The position numbers and the translations under genes are program-made. Below are positions 26,751 to 33,385 of a DNA stretch of 33,385 nucleotides, in pieces. Every line of letters begins with the position of its first letter. Position 1 is the stretch's first letter. The notes under the pieces are model-generated. The model ran no database searches. It worked only from the letters and a program-made list of their open reading frames with translations, and was not told the DNA's origin. Source of the stretch: Alphaproteobacteria bacterium (lineage in GTDB: Bacteria; Pseudomonadota; Alphaproteobacteria; Micavibrionales; UBA2020); the NCBI GenBank assembly GCA_029266795.1, contig JAQSWE010000020.1, positions 1-33,385 of the forward strand, in the 5' to 3' direction.

Positions 26751-26844
26751 TTGTCATTCTGAGCGAAGCGAAGAATCTCCCTTCGCGGGCGAGCACCGGA
26801 TTGCCTCGCGTCAGGGGGATTCTTCGCTCCGCTCAGAATGACAA
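26751..26844. repeat. Long inverted-repeat element (GTCATTCTGAGCGAAGCGAAGAATC type)
   Basis: TTGTCATTCTGAGCGAAGCG... (26751-26777) and its reverse complement (26818-26844) match at 26 of 27 positions around a 40-base GC-rich loop. This is the widely dispersed intergenic repeat of the GTCATTCTGAGCGAAGCGAAG kind found in many bacterial genomes. A transcript would form a very strong hairpin that may also end transcription of the DUF465 gene. Confidence 0.85.
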
Positions 26845-26880
26845 CTCTTTTCTCTCCCTCCCCTATTCCGCCACTTCACC

Positions 26881-26983
26881 ATGCCGGACTTGTTCCGGCA
26901 TCCAAAAGCGCGTCCGCGCGTCATATAAGTTTTGAGTCACTTGACGGCTGGACAGCCTTTTGGACCCCGCAACAAGCGCGGGG
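26881..26983. repeat. Second dispersed inverted-repeat element (CCGGACTTGTTCCGGCATCC type)
   Basis: GCCGGACTTGTTCCGGCATCCAAAAG-like sequence at 26881-26908 and CTTTTGGACCCCGCAACAAG with a following GCGCGGGG at 26957-26983 form an imperfect inverted repeat. The outer parts (TCCAAAAG/CTTTTGGA and CTTGTT/AACAAG) match, the GC cores differ. Each arm is also a small hairpin (CCGGA...TCCGG; CCCCGC...GCGGGG). Elements of this shape recur between genes in alphaproteobacteria. The 139-residue plus ORF across it is not a gene. Confidence 0.7.
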
Positions 26984-26999
26984 GGGCAGACGAGTTTTA

Positions 27000-27438
27000 T
27001 TATTTTCTCGAAGCTGTTGGCAGGCTTATCGTGTCGAGGGTGAGCCTATCCCCCGGTTCGATCGTGTAGACGGGAAGGTAAAGGTTTTTCGGAGCCGGAC
27101 CGTTACGTACACGCCCCGATTTATCGTAACTGGAACCGCAGCGTGGACACTGCCAACCACCCCATTTTCCGCGAGGGAAGTTTGCGTGTTCAAACATAAG
27201 TGGACAGTCATTAAGCGTACACATCCCGTTCACGACGAGCCATTCAGACAAAACTAATCCGTGCACCAGCTTTAATGTTTTTGAGATCAATATTGGTTAT
27301 GCCGCGACCCCACACATCCGCCGCCGGATTCATGCTGTTGATCATCACCAGTCCGGACGTGCCAACCGCAATCGCGCCCATTGCATAGGCGGTGTAGGTG
27401 AGGAAGCTGCGGCGGTTTTGGGGTTGGGCGTGGTCCAT
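27000..27438 (-). pseudogene. Rieske iron-sulfur protein remnant (cytochrome bc1 type), frameshifted
   Basis: Two frames together spell a shortened bc1-type Rieske protein. Frame one, from the ATG at 27438 (GAGGA 7 bases upstream), gives the N-terminal anchor: NRRSFLTYTAYAMGAIAVG, INSMNPAADVWG, then TGA at 27246. The next frame continues [43 protein letters not shown] and [10 protein letters not shown]. About 40 residues normally between these parts are missing, and a +1 shift is needed. The cluster boxes are altered: CTHLGC is CTLNDC and CPCHGS is CPRCGS, so both ligand histidines are gone although four cysteines remain. It cannot hold a normal Rieske cluster. Most likely it is a decaying duplicate. 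Confidence 0.75.
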
Positions 27439-27567
27439 GACCAATCCTCGTAAAATTAATTAGTAAATTCAATTCAATAGTATCGGCGTGCTAGCTCACA
27501 TCGCGTAAAACTTGACATAACCACCCATTCCGCTACCCTGCCCCCGTATTCAAACGAGGGTTTTTTC

Positions 27568-28545
27568 ATGCCGTTCTATCTCGGCGTTGCGCAGCGCGAT
27601 GTGGTTGCATCCATTCACGATAATCTTGCCCTGCTGGAGACATATTCGGTGGGTCCGGCGGTGCAGGCGCAAATCGATGCGTTGCGCGCGGTTGACCCTG
27701 CCACCGGCACATCGAAACTGGGCGCGATTGCGGCGGCGCTCGACGATATGTCGCTGATCCATGCGGTAAAAAATTCGGGCGTGACGGATGTGTTTGGCGC
27801 CGTTGCGGAAGTGCTGCATTTCCACGCGCAGGCGAACACCGATAACAAAGGCACGGCGCTGTGGCAGTCGCTGATGAGCTGGAACGGGCTCGGCAATGGC
27901 CGCACGCTCAGCTATGGCGACACCGATGCGGAATGCGACAGCTGGCTGGCCGTGAACCGCGCGAAGCTGATCCCGATGACGCAGGAGAACCTCGATAAAA
28001 TCCACACCATCGCCCATGTGACGTCACAGAAGCAGGACGCGATTAACAACGCCATGGTCGTGATGACGTCGATGGTGTCCGTCCATCACACGGGCGGCGA
28101 TGTCGATAACATGAAGCATTTGTTCCTGAAACTCGACCTTCATGAGCGCCATATCGTGAACAAGACCTTTGCCGCGATCACGCAGGAAAACGCGCCGCAC
28201 ATCCACGCCCCCGGACCCTATGCGCTTTATGGCGTCGTGATCGACGACATGACATCGGGCAAGATCGGCTGGGGCGACGAGAGCCTGCAGCCGCTGGTGG
28301 AGCGCACCTCTGCCGCGCTGCAGCCGTATCAATCGACCGGCGAGGTGCAGCGTTTCATGGTCGGCCGCATCACGCCGCCGGAAGCAGCCGAGCAGCTGGA
28401 AGGTTTCCTGATCGTATCCACCCGCCGCGCGGGGCAGGCTGTTGCGAACGCTCTGCCGGAATTCCGCGTCGTCGACCGCGACGGCGTCACCCTGCCCGCA
28501 CAATCATCACCGCACCCGAAACCGGGCAGCCGCTTTTCAATTTAA
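27568..28545 (+). CDS. Unknown 325-residue protein
   Basis: I do not recognise this protein. It is soluble, without signal peptide, largely helical, with histidine-rich patches (VHHTGGDVDNMKHLFLKLDLHERHIVNK and APHIHAPGPY). The C-terminus is Pro-rich (QSSPHPKPGSRFSI). A GAGGG Shine-Dalgarno precedes the ATG by 8 bases. Twelve bases separate it from the next gene, so the two form an operon. Base composition and codon use look like the neighbouring core genes. It does not resemble the adjacent lipoproteins. Confidence 0.75.
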   Translation: MPFYLGVAQRDVVASIHDNLALLETYSVGPAVQAQIDALRAVDPATGTSKLGAIAAALDDMSLIHAVKNSGVTDVFGAVAEVLHFHAQANTDNKGTALWQSLMSWNGLGNGRTLSYGDTDAECDSWLAVNRAKLIPMTQENLDKIHTIAHVTSQKQDAINNAMVVMTSMVSVHHTGGDVDNMKHLFLKLDLHERHIVNKTFAAITQENAPHIHAPGPYALYGVVIDDMTSGKIGWGDESLQPLVERTSAALQPYQSTGEVQRFMVGRITPPEAAEQLEGFLIVSTRRAGQAVANALPEFRVVDRDGVTLPAQSSPHPKPGSRFSI

Positions 28546-28557
28546 GGAGAATAAAAA

Positions 28558-29055
28558 ATGACCGCCAAGAAACTTGATATCGGCTTCCAGCGCACGCTGG
28601 ATACCATTTCCCTCAGCGACGCTTTCCGCCGCCATGCCGGATACGGCGAGCCGCTGCTGGTGAAGGAAATGGTCAAGGAAGCGCGCCGCTTTGCCGCATT
28701 GGCGACATGGTACGATCCGGGCGAAAAATTCCGCCATGAAGACCTGAAGAAATCCTTCGCCGCCATCGTCACGCGCATGGCCGATCTGGGCAAGAAACTG
28801 GGCGCTGATAATATCGTGCTGCCCGTCAGCGGCGATCCGCGCAGTTCCTTCGCCCAGTTCTTTGAACAAAAAGTCCTGCCCGAATTGAAACTGCCCGTTG
28901 CCGTCAGCCTGCAAAAGGCCGAATACAAAACCGACCTGACGCGCCTTGGCAAGATCGACCATCGCATCAAGACCGCGATCGATAAAGGCGTGCGCGGCAT
29001 GGCCGATATCAACAGCAACCTGAAATACAAATGGGACCGCAACCCCGGCCGCTAA
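28558..29055 (+). CDS. Unknown 165-residue protein
   Basis: Unrecognised soluble, basic, helix-rich protein without a signal peptide. Visible blocks are KKLDIGFQRTLDTISLSDAFRRHAG, a middle LGADNIVLPVSGDPRSSFAQFF and the tail NSNLKYKWDRNPGR. The Shine-Dalgarno AAGGAG is good. It follows the 27568 gene by 12 bases and precedes the first lipoprotein gene by 15, so all three are probably cotranscribed. Confidence 0.75.
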   Translation: MTAKKLDIGFQRTLDTISLSDAFRRHAGYGEPLLVKEMVKEARRFAALATWYDPGEKFRHEDLKKSFAAIVTRMADLGKKLGADNIVLPVSGDPRSSFAQFFEQKVLPELKLPVAVSLQKAEYKTDLTRLGKIDHRIKTAIDKGVRGMADINSNLKYKWDRNPGR

Positions 29056-29070
29056 AAGGAAACTTAAGCC

Positions 29071-29613
29071 TTGTTACGCCGCATCGCATATCTTTGCCTC
29101 ATATTGCCGCTGCTCGGCGCTTGCGCGCAGGCCATCGGGCCGGAGGCGACGACCGACAAGATGCGCGGCGATACTTCGATGACTTACGTCTTCAAGAATG
29201 ACGTGCAATTGCTGCCCCGCACGCGGATCAGCGGTGCGGTATTGCAGGAAGGACAGCATTACCGCGCGCGCGGGCTGCTGGAAATCGACGGCGATGTACC
29301 GCCGCACGGGTCGCTCACCGTCACGGACGGCAAGTTGGTGGTGACCGGCAATGTCGCCCGCAACAGCCGCATTACCGTCATGCAGGATGTGGATACCTTC
29401 GAGGAATTCCGCAACGTGCCATGTAATGCGCCGCTGGAAACCACCGTCTGCCATGAAAAGGTCGAGGTTGTGCGCCGCAAGTTCAGCGACGGCGACCCTG
29501 CCGTCGATATTCGCGGCGCGCTGGGGACGGATGCGAAAATCATCACCAACGGGGCGGTCTACGTCTCGGGCCGCCGCTTCGAACATCCCGGCTACGTCGC
29601 CACCCTCCCGTAA
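29071..29613 (+). CDS. Predicted lipoprotein, tandem paralogue 1
   Basis: A 180-residue lipoprotein with signal LRRIAYLCLILPLLGAC; the lipobox LGAC puts the lipid-bearing Cys at 18. The start is an unusual TTG at 29071 with AAGGAA 9 bases upstream; no ATG lies in the signal region. The mature part is beta-rich, with repeated short strands (GLLEIDGDVPPHGSLTVTDG, KLVVTGNVARNSRITV, VDIRGALGTDAKI) that suggest a small beta-helix or bactofilin-like fold. Two cysteines (CNAPLETTVC) may form a disulfide. The next lipoprotein shares the same blocks. The membrane destination is not shown by the sequence (Ala follows the Cys). Confidence 0.82.
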   Translation: MLRRIAYLCLILPLLGACAQAIGPEATTDKMRGDTSMTYVFKNDVQLLPRTRISGAVLQEGQHYRARGLLEIDGDVPPHGSLTVTDGKLVVTGNVARNSRITVMQDVDTFEEFRNVPCNAPLETTVCHEKVEVVRRKFSDGDPAVDIRGALGTDAKIITNGAVYVSGRRFEHPGYVATLP

Positions 29614-29695
29614 ATCAGGCACTTAGCCGAAAATCCGCGCGGTATCATGAAACCGTGTTATTATGTTCATATCGAGCATAACAACGGAGATTCGC

Positions 29696-30283
29696 ATGAA
29701 GGCTGGTGTGTTTCGCAAGATGGGTCTGGTTCTCGCTTTCGCAGCGGCGCTCGCCGGTTGCGGGCAGGCCCTCGGCCCGGGCGCCAGCACACCCGAGCTG
29801 CAAGGCACCACGACCCTGACACAAGTTTTCAACGGCGGTCCCCAGCAGCCCAGCACCACCATCCGCGCCGAAGCCCTTCAGGCGAAGGAAAGCTATCACA
29901 GTGAAGGCCAGCTGGTGATCGAAGGCAGCGTACCCGCCGGTGCCACCATCAACGTTGAATCCGGCAAGCTGGTGGTGACGGGCGATGTCGGCAACGGCGC
30001 GCGCATCAATGTCTCGCAGCCCACGACGACGCATAGCGAAACCTATACGGGTTATTGCTACGCCTATAGTTTCCGCGGGAAATTCGAATACAGCTTCAGC
30101 GCGTTTTGCAGCCGCACCATCGTCGACGGCCTCACCTATAACGACAGCGCGCCTGCCGTAACGGTGAAGGGGACGCTCGGCACCGATGTGCGGATTTCAA
30201 CCCCAGGTAGTATCACCGTGAACGGCCGCGAGATCGTAAATCCCGGCCGCATCCTGCCCGTGGCGATGAAACCGGGCGCGTAA
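29696..30283 (+). CDS. Predicted lipoprotein, tandem paralogue 2
   Basis: A 195-residue lipoprotein. I use the ATG at 29696, with CGGAG 7 bases upstream; the track start at 29663 is too early. The signal ends in the lipobox LAGC (Cys22), followed by GQALGPGAST, matching AQAIGPEATT of the previous gene. Shared blocks are QLVIEGSVPAGATINVESG, KLVVTGDVGNGARINV and VTVKGTLGTDVRI, so the two genes are a diverged duplication. The middle differs, being richer in Tyr/Phe, but also holds two Cys. Possible role: envelope or surface structure. Not recognised as a named family. Confidence 0.82.
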   Translation: MKAGVFRKMGLVLAFAAALAGCGQALGPGASTPELQGTTTLTQVFNGGPQQPSTTIRAEALQAKESYHSEGQLVIEGSVPAGATINVESGKLVVTGDVGNGARINVSQPTTTHSETYTGYCYAYSFRGKFEYSFSAFCSRTIVDGLTYNDSAPAVTVKGTLGTDVRISTPGSITVNGREIVNPGRILPVAMKPGA

Positions 30284-30291
30284 ACATATAT

Positions 30292-30321
30292 TTGACATAA
30301 TTATAAAGTTTCCGCTATAGT
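30292..30321 (+). promoter_or_regulatory. Promoter of the 85-residue protein gene
   Basis: TTGACA at 30292-30297 and TATAGT at 30316-30321 with an 18-base spacer. It begins 9 bases after the lipoprotein stop and lies 32 bases before the next ATG. Confidence 0.65.
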
Positions 30322-30353
30322 CTCCGGACAATCCATGCCCGAAGGAGACAGCC

Positions 30354-30611
30354 ATGCCGATTAACCCCAATGCTAAAGGCGAAGTGAGCGGTGAATCCCT
30401 GTTCGGCGATGCGGGTAGCCCGGAGGCGCTGGCGATGCGCAATGCGTTCCCACCGGAACCAAAAGAGCGCTATTCCGGCCTAAAATCCCTGCTCGGCAAG
30501 CTCAAAAAGGCCTTTACGGTCGAAGCGTCGAAGGACGGTGCCACTTGCGATAGTCCGCAAGGTGCCTGCCCGTTTAAGCCGCACAGCAATTTCCGCAACT
30601 GGCCCTACTGA
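30354..30611 (+). CDS. Small unknown protein (85 residues)
   Basis: Unrecognised. The sequence is polar and Pro/Gly-rich at the ends, with one amphipathic basic helix (YSGLKSLLGKLKKAFTVEA) and two cysteines in CDSPQGACPF. There is no signal peptide or membrane segment. Translation is well supported: AAGGAGA 6 bases before the ATG and a strong upstream promoter. It is probably transcribed on its own. Confidence 0.65.
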   Translation: MPINPNAKGEVSGESLFGDAGSPEALAMRNAFPPEPKERYSGLKSLLGKLKKAFTVEASKDGATCDSPQGACPFKPHSNFRNWPY

Positions 30612-30657
30612 CCCCCTTTTTTCGTGGAACTTAATCCCACTTCCTCCATTCGCTAGA

Positions 30658-30708
30658 GTGGAGAAGCCGGCCATCGAGCCGGTCTTTCAAATGCGCCGGT
30701 TTCTCCAC
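30658..30708 (+). promoter_or_regulatory. Leader hairpin upstream of the 86-residue protein gene
   Basis: GTGGAGAAGCCGGC (30658-30671) pairs with GCCGGTTTCTCCAC (30695-30708), 13 of 14 positions. An alternative smaller hairpin inside (CCGGC...GCCGG followed by TCTTT) uses the same left arm, so two exclusive structures are possible. It lies 23 bases before the next ATG. Confidence 0.4.
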
Positions 30709-30731
30709 CTTAACTTTTACCGGCGGCAATC

Positions 30732-30992
30732 ATGGAATCCACGCGTCAAAAATTTTGGGAGGCGGCGGACCTTCTTTCGACCGGCGACTGCCCTTTGCAG
30801 ATTCGCCTGCGCACCGCCGCCGAACATTTGCGCAGCGTCGATGCGTCCAAAATTCCCGCCCCCTTGCGCGCCGATTTCGAAAAAATCCAGAGCCTTACCG
30901 AAGCCGAGGCCGAACACCTCACCCGCGACGAAGCCGAAGCGCTCGCCTCAGCCATCTTCCACATCTATGCGGAAGTGCATGAGGGGATGTGA
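30732..30992 (+). CDS. Small unknown helical protein (86 residues)
   Basis: Unrecognised acidic, all-helical cytoplasmic protein: RQKFWEAADLLSTGDCPLQIRLRTAAEHL, then LRADFEKIQSLTEAEAEHLTRDEAEALASAIFHIYAEV. The Shine-Dalgarno is weak (GGCGG). A hairpin-forming leader lies just upstream. It faces hdaA tail-to-tail with a 26-base gap. Two overlapping ORFs in other frames (30538-31071, 30755-30982) are shadows. Confidence 0.62.
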   Translation: MESTRQKFWEAADLLSTGDCPLQIRLRTAAEHLRSVDASKIPAPLRADFEKIQSLTEAEAEHLTRDEAEALASAIFHIYAEVHEGM

Positions 30993-31018
30993 GGGTTCTA
31001 TCCCCTTCGTAAATCTAA

Positions 31019-31702
31019 TTAAATCAAAACACCCTGCGCCTGCAAAATCTCCCGCGCCAAGGGCACGGTGACGGGGCGTTTTTGGGAGAGGGATTGTTTG
31101 TCGATTTCGGTCGCGATGGCGCGCAGCGCGGCGAAGCTGCGCTCAATGCGCTTGACGACAAACTCGATCACTTCAGCGGGGACGGATAGCTGGCGGTCGG
31201 AGAACAGTTTGGCCAGCACGATCGACATCAGCTGCTCATCCGGCTCCGAAATCGCAACGGCGGGCGCGGCCATGATGCGGGATTTCAAATCGGGCAGCGT
31301 GAAGCGCCACAGCGCGGGCGGATGTTCGGCGGTGAGCAGGATATGCGCCCCCTCTTCCTTCGCGCGGTTATAGGTGTGGAACAGCGCGGTTTCGCCGTCA
31401 TTACTGCCGATGAATTTTTCGGCGTCGTCGATGATCGTCGCCTGCGGGAAATCGTTGATGCCGCGCAGGTCGTTGATGTTTTGCGGCGTCACGTCCAGCG
31501 CATCTGTCTGTTTCTGCCAGACGCGCGCGAGATGCGTCTTGCCCGATGCGGGCGGGCCGTAGACGACCAGCGCGGGCGCGTTCCAATCCGGATACTTGTC
31601 GAGCCACGCAACGGCATCGGCATTCGATTGCGACACCCAGAGATCATCACGCTCGAAGGCTTCGCGGTGGCCGAGGTCGAAGGGAAGCTGCTGCGGCTTC
31701 AT
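31019..31702 (-). CDS. hdaA: DnaA-related replication regulator HdaA (Hda-like)
   Basis: AAA+ protein homologous to the DnaA ATPase domain. With the DNA polymerase clamp it promotes DnaA-ATP hydrolysis and prevents over-initiation. The 227 residues have the clamp-binding motif QLPFDL at 5-10, Walker A GPPASGKT (49-56) and Walker B ATIIDDAEKF (about 88-97). It lacks the DnaA DNA-binding domain, as expected. It directly follows the DUF2066 gene (1 base between), a common alphaproteobacterial pair. The ATG is at 31702. Confidence 0.93.
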   Translation of the reverse strand: MKPQQLPFDLGHREAFERDDLWVSQSNADAVAWLDKYPDWNAPALVVYGPPASGKTHLARVWQKQTDALDVTPQNINDLRGINDFPQATIIDDAEKFIGSNDGETALFHTYNRAKEEGAHILLTAEHPPALWRFTLPDLKSRIMAAPAVAISEPDEQLMSIVLAKLFSDRQLSVPAEVIEFVVKRIERSFAALRAIATEIDKQSLSQKRPVTVPLAREILQAQGVLI

Positions 31703-31703
31703 C

Positions 31704-33290
31704 TTACCGCGTCAGCGGCGCAAGGCGCAGGTCATAGACCGCGCGGCCGCCCGGCTGCACCGAAGGCGGGCGCAGTTCAACGCCGCGCGAATAAAGCGAC
31801 TGCTTCACCGCGCCCAAGGGGGCGGTCGAAGACAGCGTGAAGGTCGCGCTGTTGGCGCTGAGGGAGGAAATATCGACCTGCACTGGCGGGTTCATGCCGG
31901 CCAGGCGTTTTTGCATGTCCATCCAGCTGCGGCTGTCGTTGAACTGCATGGTAGCTTCAAGACGGGTTGCGCCGCCTGCGCCGGGGTTCATCGTGCTGCC
32001 GGCAAGCGCCGGGCTCCAAGCTTCACCCGGCACATAGCCGCCGCGCGGTTGCTCATAGGCGCCGCCCTGCTGCGTGATGAGCGACGGGCGTCCGCCGCCT
32101 GCCGGCACTTCGCCGCGGCTGTCGATGATAACCGTGTCGTTGGGGGATCGCGTCTGCGCGGTCAGCTCGCGGCTGATGCTTTCGGAGACGAGGGACGGGC
32201 GGCGCGGCACATAGGGTGCCTGCAGATAGCTGATCGTTTCGGTGATGCCCTTGCGATAGGCTTCCGTCGCCGTCATATCGGCGGCGAAGGGCTTCAGCGT
32301 ATCGCGGCGGCGCAGCTTGCCGTTCGAATAGGTGTAGATGTCGATGCTAAGCTCGGTGCCGGAGCGGTTGGCGACGGCCAGCACAGCCTGCTCCGCATGG
32401 TAATTCGCCAGCAGCTTGTCGACCGCGCGGTAATCGCCGTCCCAGATGCCGTTGCCCGCACCCGCCGCGATATCGCTGATATCGCCGAGCGGCACGTAGA
32501 ACTGGCGGCCATTCGCCGTCGATTTCGGCAGCGCGCCCTGCCACATCAGCAGCCAGGGGTTCTGTTCTTCCCACAGCAGCGTCTGCCCCGCCATATCTTC
32601 AAAATATGGCAGGATCAGCACGGATTTCGCGATGGGCTCGAATTCCTGCGGCGCGGGGGCGTTGCTGCGCACAAGTCCGGGGCGCGCCTTTTGGCCGTAG
32701 ATGGATTCTTTCCAGTCGGGGCGCGATTCCATCGCCGTTTGCGGATCTTCGTCGATTTCTTCCGCTGCGACAGGATCGGGATTGTCGATGGCGGCCCCCA
32801 TCTCGACATGGTTTTCGCCGCTTGTTTCTTCGGATGCGACATCGACCGCTTCCGGCGCGTCATCCTGCACGTTGATATAGCTGCGCACGGCATCGCGGAA
32901 GCGGATCGTGAAGGTGCCGACATAGCGCGTCGTCGACATCTGTTCGTCCTGAATCTCGAAATCCTGCACAAGCATCGCGATGTCGGAATCCTTCGGCATC
33001 TTGAATTTCTTGAATTCGGCGGGGGTCATGTTCCGCTCGGCCAGTTTCTTGAACGCCTCGATGCGTGAATCGTTGATGGCTTTTTCACGGGCCACGACCG
33101 AATTCTCGGCTTCCTTGTCGACCACCACATCGGCAACCACCAGCGGGTTGGCGACCGCAGGCGCAGGGCCCGGCAGGTTGGGGGTCCAGGTGTCGCCGTT
33201 TTTGGGGCCGATTTGCGACGAAACAGGCGAGGTTATGGCTAACAAGCCGAGGATTATAGAAAAAGAAGCGGGTAAAATGACTTTGGACAT
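31704..33290 (-). CDS. DUF2066 domain-containing exported protein
   Basis: About 528 residues from the ATG at 33290, which starts a clean signal peptide (MSKVILPASFSIILGLLAIT, SPVSSQ). The track's GTG at 33329 would bury it. The DUF2066 region spans roughly the first 380 residues, with VVADVVVDKEAENSVVAREKAINDSRIEAFKKLAERN, the FRDAVRSYINV end of its first part and SVLILPYFEDMAGQTLLWEEQNPW. An acidic Glu/Asp-rich insert lies between. The C-terminal part has a Gly/Pro-rich linker and a small final domain. Periplasmic, function unknown; the pairing with hdaA is typical. Confidence 0.88.
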   Translation of the reverse strand: MSKVILPASFSIILGLLAITSPVSSQIGPKNGDTWTPNLPGPAPAVANPLVVADVVVDKEAENSVVAREKAINDSRIEAFKKLAERNMTPAEFKKFKMPKDSDIAMLVQDFEIQDEQMSTTRYVGTFTIRFRDAVRSYINVQDDAPEAVDVASEETSGENHVEMGAAIDNPDPVAAEEIDEDPQTAMESRPDWKESIYGQKARPGLVRSNAPAPQEFEPIAKSVLILPYFEDMAGQTLLWEEQNPWLLMWQGALPKSTANGRQFYVPLGDISDIAAGAGNGIWDGDYRAVDKLLANYHAEQAVLAVANRSGTELSIDIYTYSNGKLRRRDTLKPFAADMTATEAYRKGITETISYLQAPYVPRRPSLVSESISRELTAQTRSPNDTVIIDSRGEVPAGGGRPSLITQQGGAYEQPRGGYVPGEAWSPALAGSTMNPGAGGATRLEATMQFNDSRSWMDMQKRLAGMNPPVQVDISSLSANSATFTLSSTAPLGAVKQSLYSRGVELRPPSVQPGGRAVYDLRLAPLTR

Positions 33291-33385
33291 ACGGGGACCG
33301 GGGCTTTGACAGATTCCATTGACTGACACTATCTCCAGATGCGCCTAAAATCCAGATATTCCAGTCATATTTTGTTAAAATTCTC

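Noticed and set aside
26838-27257. 139-residue plus-strand ORF across the repeats
   Set aside because: It starts within a dispersed repeat and runs antisense to the Rieske remnant; no start signal.
31596-33068. 490-residue plus-strand ORF opposite the DUF2066 gene
   Set aside because: Arg/His-rich shadow with no recognisable domain; the minus strand has a signal peptide and family motifs.

Overview
The window is a gene-dense chromosomal segment of an alphaproteobacterium. The evidence is the aa3-type cytochrome oxidase operon in alphaproteobacterial order (ctaC-ctaD-ctaB-small protein-ctaG-ctaE-DUF983-surf1), the rpmH-rnpA-yidD-yidC-engB block, a DUF2066 gene next to an HdaA-type DnaA-related ATPase, and a DUF465 gene. 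A Micavibrio-like or other deep-branching lineage is possible, but that is only an impression. I see no integrase, transposase, phage structural gene, CRISPR array or replication origin. No gene-free stretch exceeds 300 bases. The longest, 26738-26999, holds two inverted-repeat elements.

Layout. 1-2825 (minus): surf1, an M32 carboxypeptidase and the 5' part of threonine synthase, with overlapping ends. 2924-3825 (plus): a two-gene cassette, a HEMTH zinc-protease-like protein and a small membrane protein, wedged in the opposite direction between surf1 and the rest of the oxidase operon. 3822-9367 (minus): DUF983, ctaE, ctaG, a 39-residue membrane protein missing from the ORF track, ctaB, ctaD and ctaC. 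Upstream of ctaC lies a good promoter overlapped by a perfect operator-like palindrome. 9604-11601 (minus): two tandem von Willebrand A-like paralogues, one with a frameshift, and a small helical protein. 11794-12813 (plus): a HETRH putative metallopeptidase. 12807-16113 (minus): engB, yidC, yidD, rnpA, rpmH. 16268-16344 (plus): tRNA-Arg(CCG). 16381-18290 (minus): a membrane-anchored alpha/beta hydrolase with Asp in the nucleophile position, and a Tat-exported DUF882/M15-like protein.

18530-23709 is accessory in character: an unknown small protein, a LysR regulator divergent from an unknown 170-residue protein across an AT-rich, palindrome-rich spacer, a LpxL/HtrB-like acyltransferase, and a three-gene overlapping run of related ankyrin-like proteins. 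23796-26344 (minus) carries an esterase, a bacterial PH-domain membrane protein and a phosphofructokinase. 26531-26999 has a DUF465 protein and dispersed repeats. 27000-27438 (minus) is a broken Rieske gene whose cluster motifs have lost both histidines. 27568-30992 (plus) is a run of unrecognised genes that includes a tandem pair of paralogous lipoproteins. 31019-33290 (minus) is hdaA and a DUF2066 exported protein.

How they work together: the cta block builds cytochrome oxidase. CtaC, CtaD and CtaE are subunits, CtaB makes heme O, CtaG delivers copper to CuB and SURF1 helps heme insertion. The rpmH block couples ribosome and RNase P components with membrane insertion by YidC. The most interesting unexplained material is the reversed cassette in the oxidase locus, the vWA pair, the ankyrin-like family, the lipoprotein cluster and the four-cysteine Rieske remnant.
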